Shown: positions 34,258 through 40,823 of the stretch, piece after piece
How the letters are laid out: each line of letters starts with the position of its first letter
Position numbering within the stretch: position 1 is the stretch's first letter
Program-made: the position numbers and the translations under genes
NCBI GenBank assembly: GCA_005801425.1
Contig: SYDY01000088.1
Coordinates: 52,192 to 116,191, forward strand
Length of the DNA stretch: 64,000 nt
Direction: 5' to 3'
Origin: Bdellovibrionales bacterium
GTDB taxonomy: Bacteria; Myxococcota; XYA12-FULL-58-9; SYDY01
The notes under the pieces: model-generated
What the model was told of the DNA's origin: nothing
The model's input: only the letters and a program-made list of their open reading frames with translations
Database searches by the model: none

Positions 34258-35504
34258 TCGCATTGATTTGGATGATGCTTGTGCCGTCACTTGCGTTGGA
34301 TGAAGAAATAAAAAACGTTCTTCCTGAAGCCACGCAAAATTATCAATGGCTGCATCAGCATCCGGAAGTGTCTTTGAAGGAGCAGCAAACCAGCGCGTAC
34401 ATGGCCAAGCAATTGAAGGCCCTGGGGCTGGAGGTGATCCCTTCGGTTGGTAAAACAGGTCTGATGGCGGTGCTGCGTGGTGGCAAGCCAGGGAAGGGCC
34501 CTGTGGTGCTGTATCGCGCCGATCTTGATGCTTTGCCTGTGCTTGAACAAACGGGTCTTGCGTATGCGAGCGTGAACAAAGGCGTGATGCATGCGTGCGG
34601 TCATGATGTGCATATGGCCACAGCGTTGGGTGTTTTGCGGGTGCTTGTGCGAGAGCGTGCATCTTGGACGGGAACCGTTATTTTCGTGGGGCAGCCTGCA
34701 GAAGAACTTGGTTTTGGTGCACGTGCGATGATCAATGATCCCAAATTTAATGAAGTACTCAAACGCACGGGGACGCCTACGCTATCCTTGGCCATGCATG
34801 ACGAAGCTGAATTTGATGCATCCATGGTGGGCATGCAACCTGGTTTCATTCAGGCCACGGTGGATAGCATTGATATCACGCTTTACGGACGAGGGGGGCA
34901 TGGCGCAAAACCCCATCAAACGGTGGATCCTGTGGTGATGGGATCGGAACTTGTGATGTCGTTGCAAACCATCGTATCGCGAAGACTTCCGCCGGGAACA
35001 CCGGCAGTGATCACGGTGGGGCGATTTTCTGCGGGCACCAAGCACAATATTATTGGGCCGTCGGCCGAATTGCAACTGACTGTGCGCAGTTATGATGATG
35101 ACACCCGTGCAAAGTTACTTTCCGAAATTACCCATGTCACCGAGAGTATTGCGACTGCATATCACGCCCCCGAAAAACCAAAGGTGGTGCTTGAACAGAA
35201 TTATATCCAGGCCACGTACAACGATCCGGTGTGGACGGAGAAATTGCGCGTGCGCTTGGTGGAAGTTCTGGGAGAAAAGCATGTTGTGGGTTACACACCC
35301 TCCTTGGGCGGTGAAGACTTTGGACTGTTTGCAAGTGCGTTGAAAATCCCTGGTGTGATGATCAAAGTGGGAACCCAAGCGCAAGGCACGGTGAATGGTC
35401 CCGGCCTGCATTCCGACAAATTCTCACCCAGTATGCCAAACACCCTGCAAACGTCGATTAAGGCTATGTTGACGGCGGTGCGTGTGGGGCTTGAATCTCC
35501 TTAA
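34254..35504 (+). CDS. M20-family metal-dependent amidohydrolase, exported
   Basis: The 416-residue protein starts at ATG 34254 with GAGGAG at 34243-34248 and a short signal peptide (MIALIWMMLVPSLAL). It has the M20D/amidohydrolase motifs RADLDALPV, HACGHDVHMA (metal ligands), GQPAEELGFGARAM, the dimerisation lid GRGGHGAKPHQTVDP and LGGEDFGLFA. Relatives are hippurate, N-acyl-amino-acid and auxin-conjugate hydrolases, which release an amino acid from an acyl group. The first codon overlaps the stop of the unknown upstream gene. Confidence 0.9.
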   Translation: MIALIWMMLVPSLALDEEIKNVLPEATQNYQWLHQHPEVSLKEQQTSAYMAKQLKALGLEVIPSVGKTGLMAVLRGGKPGKGPVVLYRADLDALPVLEQTGLAYASVNKGVMHACGHDVHMATALGVLRVLVRERASWTGTVIFVGQPAEELGFGARAMINDPKFNEVLKRTGTPTLSLAMHDEAEFDASMVGMQPGFIQATVDSIDITLYGRGGHGAKPHQTVDPVVMGSELVMSLQTIVSRRLPPGTPAVITVGRFSAGTKHNIIGPSAELQLTVRSYDDDTRAKLLSEITHVTESIATAYHAPEKPKVVLEQNYIQATYNDPVWTEKLRVRLVEVLGEKHVVGYTPSLGGEDFGLFASALKIPGVMIKVGTQAQGTVNGPGLHSDKFSPSMPNTLQTSIKAMLTAVRVGLESP

Positions 35505-35599
35505 GAAAAACGTCATTCCCGCGAAAGCTGGAACCCAGGAAATGGTATATTATTAGCTGATGTTACGCGGGGGAATTGGTTTGTCACGCCGTGTATCTC

Positions 35600-35743
35600 T
35601 GCCTCGCCATCCGTGTGCAGTTTCCTCCCGCCTTCCACAAAAGCGTTGTGACGCGTTAAACGCATTCACTCAGCAACAAACAATCGTGCGCGTCACGTGG
35701 CTTTTGTGGAAGGCGGGAGGAAGCTGCACACGCAATGGCGAAA
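35600..35743. repeat. Family B long-armed inverted repeat (copy 1)
   Basis: Arms of about 55 bp: TGCCTCGCCATCCGTG... then TTTCCTCCCGCCTTCCAC and AAAAGCGTTGTGACGCG on the left, and the complementary CGCGTCACGTGG, CTTTTGTGGAAGGCGGGAGG and CTGCACACG on the right. The loop is about 35 bp. It fills most of the 253 bp gap between the M20 gene and rocD. No ORF for a transposase is present, so it looks like a non-autonomous MITE or REPIN-type element. Confidence 0.88.
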
Positions 35744-35757
35744 GAACGCTGCTCTAT

Positions 35758-37137
35758 TCAATTTTCATTCCGATCCAAAACCCGCTCCATCCTCTCTAAC
35801 ACCCAATGCAATTCGTCGAGCGTCATAGAAAGCGCAGGAGAGAAGCGCAGCGTGCTTGTCTTGGCTTCTTTGCACAATACACCTTCCTGCATAAGTTTCT
35901 CCTTCATTTCCTGTGCTGTGCCGAAGCCGGGTTTCAGATCCGCACCGAGCCACAATCCGCGTGCACGAACTTCTTTGATGGCTGAAAATCGGCTCACGCA
36001 GCTTGCAAAGATAGCACCGATATTGCGCGAATTTTCTTGATAGGTGCCTTCTTGCAGCATGGAAATCACTTCACGCCCCACGGCGGCTGCCAGGGGATTG
36101 CCACCAAAGGTGCTGCCATGTTGTCCTGGTTTGATGACGCTGAATATTTTGCGGCTTGATACCACGGCTGACGAAGGAAAGAGGCCACCGCTCAGTCCTT
36201 TGGCCAAAATGAATACATCCGGTTTGACATCTTCATGATCGCACGCAAATGTTTTTCCCGTGCGACCCAAACCCGATTGGATTTCATCGGCGATCATGAG
36301 GACGTTGTGTTCTGTGCATAAAGCACGCAGCGATTTGATATACCCATCAGGGGGGATCACAACGCCCGCTTCGCCTTGAATGGGCTCAAACAAAATACCA
36401 ACAATATTTTTGTCCTCACGCATGGCGGTTTCAACCGCGGCTGCATCACCAAACGGCACATGACGAAATCCGGCGGGATAGGGTCCAAAGTTGTTGCGTG
36501 AATTGGGATCATTGCTAAAGCCGGTGATGCTGATGGGACGACCATGAAAATTGCCGGTGCACACCAAGATCACCGCCTGATCATGGGGCACTCCTTTGAT
36601 TTCATAACCCCATTTGCGCGCAAGCTTGATTGCCGTTTCTACGGCTTCCGCGCCCCCATTGGCGGCCAAGACATTTTCCATACCGCACAACTGGGCCAGA
36701 TCTTGAAAATACAATCCCAGTTGATCATTGTTAAATACACGGGTTGTCAACGTGATACGATCAAGTTGCGTTTTTGCGGCTTGGATAATACGCGGATTGC
36801 TGTGACCAAATGAGCACGCTGCAAAGCCACCCAGCATATCTGCATAAGTTTTCCCGTTGACGTCTTTGACCCAAATACCCTGGCCTTCGGCAATCACCAC
36901 AGGAAGCGGATGATAATTGTGTGCACTGTATTGTTCCATCAAGGTGAGATGGGCTTTGGCTTGATCCTTGGGGGGTTGGCAGATGATGGAGGATTGCGTG
37001 GCATGGGGTGGCAAGGTGTGCTTCCCACGCAATGATGATCCCATCCACACATCGCCCGTCCTGGGAAGCATCGTCCTCACAGAGAACGGCGTGAGTGCGG
37101 ATTTCAATCCTTGTGCTATTTTTGTAACAGTTGCCAT
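35758..37137 (-). CDS. rocD: Ornithine aminotransferase
   Basis: The 459-residue class III PLP aminotransferase has the ornithine-specific start EQYSAHNYHPLPVVI, GGAEAVETAIKLARKWGY, EPIQGEAGVVIPPDGY, DEIQSGLGRTGK and the Schiff-base Lys in ILAKGLSGG. It transfers the delta-amino group of ornithine to 2-oxoglutarate, giving glutamate semialdehyde. An N-terminal extension of about 65 residues precedes the usual start; GAGGT upstream of ATG 37137 supports it, but ATG 36939 (MEQYSAHNY) is the conserved start. The oxidase gene lies 62 bp upstream on the same strand, suggesting an amino acid catabolic pair. Confidence 0.88.
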   Translation of the reverse strand: MATVTKIAQGLKSALTPFSVRTMLPRTGDVWMGSSLRGKHTLPPHATQSSIICQPPKDQAKAHLTLMEQYSAHNYHPLPVVIAEGQGIWVKDVNGKTYADMLGGFAACSFGHSNPRIIQAAKTQLDRITLTTRVFNNDQLGLYFQDLAQLCGMENVLAANGGAEAVETAIKLARKWGYEIKGVPHDQAVILVCTGNFHGRPISITGFSNDPNSRNNFGPYPAGFRHVPFGDAAAVETAMREDKNIVGILFEPIQGEAGVVIPPDGYIKSLRALCTEHNVLMIADEIQSGLGRTGKTFACDHEDVKPDVFILAKGLSGGLFPSSAVVSSRKIFSVIKPGQHGSTFGGNPLAAAVGREVISMLQEGTYQENSRNIGAIFASCVSRFSAIKEVRARGLWLGADLKPGFGTAQEMKEKLMQEGVLCKEAKTSTLRFSPALSMTLDELHWVLERMERVLDRNEN

Positions 37138-37199
37138 GCTTATACCTCAATGGAGTGATAGTTTGTGATTGTTTGCGTATATAAGCGCTGTTCCGAATA

Positions 37200-38336
37200 T
37201 TAAAGAGTAGAAGATCCTCGCGGCCAACGATGCATCGCAATGCCGTGTTCTGTTTTTCCAAATTCAGACAAATCGGCCGCAATTTCACCAAGAACACTCG
37301 CAAATTTGAAACCATGTCCTGAGCACGCAGACATGATCACCACATGCGGGTGTTCGGGATGCAGATCCATTACGAAATTTTCATCACGCATGTTGGTGAC
37401 CAAGCACACGCTGCTTTGCAAGACTGTACCATTCGCGCGCGGAAAATATTTTTTAATACAGTCAGTGAGTACCGCGAGATCGACCTCGCTTACGGTGCGA
37501 TCAACGGTCTCTGGATGAATGGATTCATGCAGGTGATGCCATCTTCCTATTTTGAGTCCTTCGATGCCGAAAGAGGGCAGGCCATAAAACCGTCCTTCGG
37601 GCATGGTCATGTTAAATACTGGAAAGTTTTTTGGCATCACAAGAGAGGGATCTGCGGCCTGAAACCATGCGACGACCAAACGTTCCGGCTGCAAATGAGG
37701 ACGAAATGCAGGCAGATGATCGGGCATCCATGCGCCTGTGCACAACACCATTTTGCTTGCCGTATATTCGCTGGTGGCGGTGAATACACGCACGCCTTGG
37801 GCATTGGCTTCCCAATGTTCGAGTGCACACTGCGTGATGATTGTTGCACCGTGGGCTTGTGCCAACGTGAGATGGGCATTGATACAACGTTCGACATCTA
37901 AAAATCCGCCTTGCGGTTGTAGCAGGGCCCATGTGCCATGGGGAAGGTGATACGCAGGATATCGATCGGCGAGTTGCGTATGCGAAAGGATGGTGTGTGG
38001 CAAATCGAACATTTCACATGCAAGTTTTGCGCCCGAAAAAACTATATCGTCTTCGGGACCTGCATCGATTGATCCCGTGATATGTAACAAAGGTTCGCCA
38101 CTTTTGGTTTCAAGTTCACGCCACAATGCATACGCACGTTTTAGCAATGGCACGTATGAGGGATGCTCATGGTACGCAAGCCGAATAATACGATTGTGCC
38201 CATGGGATGATCCATGGGCATGGGGAGGCACAAATTTGTCGATGCCAAGAACACGAAGTCCACGTCGTGCGAGATGATAGAGCGTCGAAGATCCCGTGGC
38301 ACCCAGTCCAACAACGATTGCATCATACGTTTCCAT
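37200..38336 (-). CDS. N-methyl-L-tryptophan oxidase / monomeric sarcosine oxidase-like flavoenzyme
   Basis: The 378-residue protein has the FAD Rossmann motif VVGLGATGSSTLYHLARRG (8-26) and the HGSSHGHNRIIR segment of this family. Cys311 in SVCLVTNMRDENFV aligns with the covalent flavin cysteine of SolA and SoxA, and CSGHGFKF follows. Such enzymes oxidise N-methyl amino acids to the amino acid, formaldehyde and peroxide. The substrate (sarcosine, N-methyltryptophan or other) is not decided by sequence alone. It probably shares a transcript with rocD. Confidence 0.88.
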   Translation of the reverse strand: METYDAIVVGLGATGSSTLYHLARRGLRVLGIDKFVPPHAHGSSHGHNRIIRLAYHEHPSYVPLLKRAYALWRELETKSGEPLLHITGSIDAGPEDDIVFSGAKLACEMFDLPHTILSHTQLADRYPAYHLPHGTWALLQPQGGFLDVERCINAHLTLAQAHGATIITQCALEHWEANAQGVRVFTATSEYTASKMVLCTGAWMPDHLPAFRPHLQPERLVVAWFQAADPSLVMPKNFPVFNMTMPEGRFYGLPSFGIEGLKIGRWHHLHESIHPETVDRTVSEVDLAVLTDCIKKYFPRANGTVLQSSVCLVTNMRDENFVMDLHPEHPHVVIMSACSGHGFKFASVLGEIAADLSEFGKTEHGIAMHRWPRGSSTL

Positions 38337-38363
38337 GACGCGATTGAATAACGATTTAATTTC

Positions 38364-39368
38364 ATGTTAGGCAATGCATACGAGCGGCTTTTCCAAGCGA
38401 GCGAGATGAGCATGGATTGGCGCGGGGTTTTGTTGTGGACAATCGGAGGTGCGGCTCTCTTTCATGCATTCAGTTGGTTGCGTCATCGACCGTGGCGAAA
38501 TAATCGTCCCGGATGGCCTGACATCGCATTGGGTGTGGTCACCGATTTTTTTGACACACTGGGCATTGGTTCCTATGCGCCAACGACCGCCGTTCTTACG
38601 TGGCGAGATAAAGCAAATACGCCGCTGATGCCAGGTACACTCAACGTGGGCCACACGCTCCCCGTATGTTTGCAAGCGCTGATTTTTGTGGGGACTGTGT
38701 CGGTGAGTCCGCTCACTTTGTGGAGTATGGTTCTTGCTTCGATGCTGGGCGCGTATTGCGGTGCTGCAGTGGTCACGCAATTGCCCAAGCGACCTATCAT
38801 CATGGGCATGGGCTGTGCGTTGGTGATCGCGGCGACGATTCAATTACTCAGCCTCCTCGGATTTCTTCCTGCCGGTGGCAATGCACTTGCGCTCACGGGT
38901 GGGCGATTGCTTGTTGGCATTCTCGGAAGTTTTGTGATCGGTGCCACCAATAGCATTGGCGTGGGACCCTATGCACCCACCATGATCATGGTCAGTCTGC
39001 TGGGCATGGATCCCCTTGCCGCATTTCCGGTGATGATGGGTTCCAGCGCTTGTATGATGCCTCTGTGCAGCACGCGTTTTATCGCGACGGGAAATTACAA
39101 TGTGCGTGCGGCACTTGGGCTTACGCTTGGGGGGATCCCAGGCGTGCTACTCGCGGCATATGTGGTGAAGTCTCTACCGCTTTTGGCGCTGCGTTGGGGT
39201 GTTGTGAGCGTGGTTGCGTATGCTGCGATTTCTGTATTTCGGAATGCCAGCGCGGCTAAGCAGCCGAAGGCTGTACAAATGGTGCAAGACGCAGGCGAAG
39301 TTTATCGACCACACGCTTTTCAAGTTGACGTATACGCTCGCGTGACACAGAAAATTTCTCACCGATAG
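38364..39368 (+). CDS. TauE/SafE (TSUP) family membrane permease
   Basis: The 334-residue protein has about eight membrane helices and the family's repeated halves (DFFDTLGIGSYAPTTAVLT with LNVGHTLP; IGATNSIGVGPYAPTMIMVSLLG). TSUP proteins export sulfite, sulfoacetate or other organic anions. The start is ATG 38364 or 38406. The last 37 codons, after the final helix, run antisense to the 3' end of rpoH for 113 bp, so the cytoplasmic tail may be a recent extension after loss of an earlier stop. The substrate is unknown. Confidence 0.82.
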   Translation: MLGNAYERLFQASEMSMDWRGVLLWTIGGAALFHAFSWLRHRPWRNNRPGWPDIALGVVTDFFDTLGIGSYAPTTAVLTWRDKANTPLMPGTLNVGHTLPVCLQALIFVGTVSVSPLTLWSMVLASMLGAYCGAAVVTQLPKRPIIMGMGCALVIAATIQLLSLLGFLPAGGNALALTGGRLLVGILGSFVIGATNSIGVGPYAPTMIMVSLLGMDPLAAFPVMMGSSACMMPLCSTRFIATGNYNVRAALGLTLGGIPGVLLAAYVVKSLPLLALRWGVVSVVAYAAISVFRNASAAKQPKAVQMVQDAGEVYRPHAFQVDVYARVTQKISHR

Positions 39369-40125
39369 CTTGTAGCGTTTCAGGATCGTCGTTAAGCAGA
39401 CGCTCGTTGACAATATACCGCTCTTTTTCGTTGAGATCTTCCATCACCTCCGCCACATGCCCTGCAAGCATGCGTTGCTCTTCCATGGCGCAGGCCATTT
39501 CTTCTTGATTGGGCTCTGGGTCATGAAGCATATCGAGCATGGTGGTTTTCCCATCCTCGGTGAGTTGCATGTCGAGAGAAAAATCACGTCCTGCAAGTCG
39601 CAAATCCATTTCTTCGACTTCAGCGGCGCTGACGCCAAGTTGGTCTGCCATTTCTTGGCAACTTGCGGGGTTTCCAGCGGCAGCTTCAGCCAGCAATCGT
39701 TGTTTGCGTAAGCTGAAAAAAAGCTTCCTACGGGTTTTGCCGGTACCGAGTTTGACCAGCGACCATGATTTGAGAATAAAGTTTTGAATTTCAGCCCGGA
39801 TCCACCACACGGCATAGGATATGAGGCGATAACCGCGGTTGGGATCGAAGCTTTTCACCGCACGCATGAGGCCAAGATTGCCTTCTTGGATGATATCCAA
39901 AAGCTTTAGGCCATAATGACGGTATTGATATGCAATTTTGGCCACAAAGCGCAAATTGGACACCACAAGCTGGTGGGCCGCTGTAAGGTCGCCATTTTCT
40001 TGGAGTTTTCGGGCAAGGCTCTCTTCTTCTTCACGTGAGAGAAGAGGGATCTTGTTGATCTCGGCCATGTAACGGTCGAGTTCATGGCGTGTCGAAAGTG
40101 CCAAAGCACCGCCCATGGTGGACAT
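39256..40125 (-). CDS. rpoH: RNA polymerase heat-shock sigma factor RpoH (sigma-32)
   Basis: The 289-residue sigma factor has region 1.2 (LDRYMAEINKIPLLSREEE), region 2 (DIIQEGNLGLMRAVKSFDPNRGYRLISYAVWWIRAEIQ), an RpoH-box-like RRKLFFSLRK, region 3 and region 4.2 (ERIRQLEKRVVDKLR). The RpoH box and length separate it from RpoD. GGGAG precedes the ATG at 40125 by 5 nt. The nearby lon gene is a classical member of this regulon. It overlaps the TSUP gene tail to tail by 113 bp. Confidence 0.92.
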   Translation of the reverse strand: MSTMGGALALSTRHELDRYMAEINKIPLLSREEEESLARKLQENGDLTAAHQLVVSNLRFVAKIAYQYRHYGLKLLDIIQEGNLGLMRAVKSFDPNRGYRLISYAVWWIRAEIQNFILKSWSLVKLGTGKTRRKLFFSLRKQRLLAEAAAGNPASCQEMADQLGVSAAEVEEMDLRLAGRDFSLDMQLTEDGKTTMLDMLHDPEPNQEEMACAMEEQRMLAGHVAEVMEDLNEKERYIVNERLLNDDPETLQAIGEKFSVSRERIRQLEKRVVDKLRLRLAPFVQPSAA

Positions 40126-40191
40126 TTTTACTCCCTAGTCCGAAGACTAACACATGATTTTAGACCTATAGATGGCCATGTCAAGAGGGAG

Positions 40192-40259
40192 TTTTATGGC
40201 AGGGCAAGCCCGCCGCTACGTTTGTGTATTTTTTATGGCAGGGCAAGCCCTGCCGCTAC
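40192..40259. repeat. Two tandem family A palindromes upstream of rpoH
   Basis: Copies TTTTATGGCAGGGCAAGCCC plus GCCGCTAC (40192-40219) and the intact form with the GGCAGGGC/GCCCTGCC hairpin (40231-40259) lie 11 bp apart. The first has lost two bases of its right arm. Both end in GCCGCTAC, as does the copy at 3289. They lie in the rpoH upstream region. Confidence 0.8.
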
Positions 40260-40294
40260 ATTCATGTCTTTTGTTGGGGGGTCTTATGCGCTGC

Positions 40295-40320
40295 GTAGGG
40301 GCGCTGCTTGCTGCGCCCTA
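40295..40320. repeat. Family A palindrome next to the acidic-protein stop codon
   Basis: GTAGGGGCGCTGC followed by TTGCTGCGCCCTA. It begins 4 bp beyond the stop codon of the minus-strand acidic gene (40325). Counting 40192 and 40231, this is the third palindrome in a 130 bp stretch. Confidence 0.8.
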
Positions 40321-40324
40321 AAAA

Positions 40325-40612
40325 TTATAGCTCTTCTTCTTCGAAATCGAGGTCGTCTTCTTCCTCGTCTTCATCTTCGTCTTCGTCATCATCCTCGTCA
40401 TCAAGATCGTCATCTTCGAAGTCATCGACTTCAAATTCTTCGTCTTCAAAATCGAGGTCGTCTTCTTCCTCAGCATCCTCGTCTTCGAGGTCGTCCTCTT
40501 CATCATCGAAATCGTCTTCGACGCCTTCATCTTCGTCGAGGTCGTCCGACGCGAAAAGTGGGATAGCACGGAGAATCAAGTCTTGGGTCTCAGCGGGGCT
40601 TTGCGACAACAT
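40325..40612 (-). CDS. Small highly acidic protein
   Basis: The 95-residue protein has a short ordinary N-terminus (MLSQSPAETQDLILRAIPLF) followed by about 72 residues that are almost only Asp and Glu with a few Leu, Phe and Val. GGAG at 5 nt before the ATG supports translation. The trinucleotide-rich DNA makes a poly-Ser frame on the other strand, which is a shadow. It sits between rpoH and lon, divergent from lon. Such tails occur in proteins that mimic DNA or bind basic partners (ribosomal proteins, histone-like proteins), but no function can be assigned. Confidence 0.7.
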   Translation of the reverse strand: MLSQSPAETQDLILRAIPLFASDDLDEDEGVEDDFDDEEDDLEDEDAEEEDDLDFEDEEFEVDDFEDDDLDDEDDDEDEDEDEEEDDLDFEEEEL

Positions 40613-40683
40613 GCTGGCTCCGAAAAATGTTAATAAAATTTATCAGTGAAGACACTTCAAGCCGCCTTAAACGAAAGCTCGGC

Positions 40684-40711
40684 TTGCGTCAATTGTTCGG
40701 CAAAGTAAAAT
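40684..40711 (+). promoter_or_regulatory. Possible sigma-70-type promoter upstream of lon
   Basis: TTGCGT (40684-40689) and TAAAAT (40706-40711) are 16 bp apart, about 110 bp before the lon start. No clear RpoH-type promoter (CTTGAA and CCCCAT) was found in this gap, although lon would be expected to have one. Confidence 0.35.
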
Positions 40712-40783
40712 AATTCGGACAAAGAAGGGGGAGATGCAGTCGCGCATGGCGTGATATGTGCGGGATGGTGAGGGAACTGACCT

Positions 40784-40797
40784 AACTGTAGACAGTT
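40784..40797. promoter_or_regulatory. Operator-like palindrome upstream of lon
   Basis: AACTGT-AG-ACAGTT is a perfect 6 bp inverted repeat with a 2 bp centre, 26 bp before the lon ATG. The symmetry is that of a helix-turn-helix repressor site; the regulator is unknown. Confidence 0.3.
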
Positions 40798-40823
40798 TCA
40801 TCTCCTAGGGTTAGGTTGTGGTG

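Noticed and set aside
40308-40649. Plus-strand ORF of 113 codons that is almost entirely serine
   Set aside because: It is the complement of the Asp/Glu codons of the acidic protein, which has a proper ribosome site on the minus strand; the serine frame has none.
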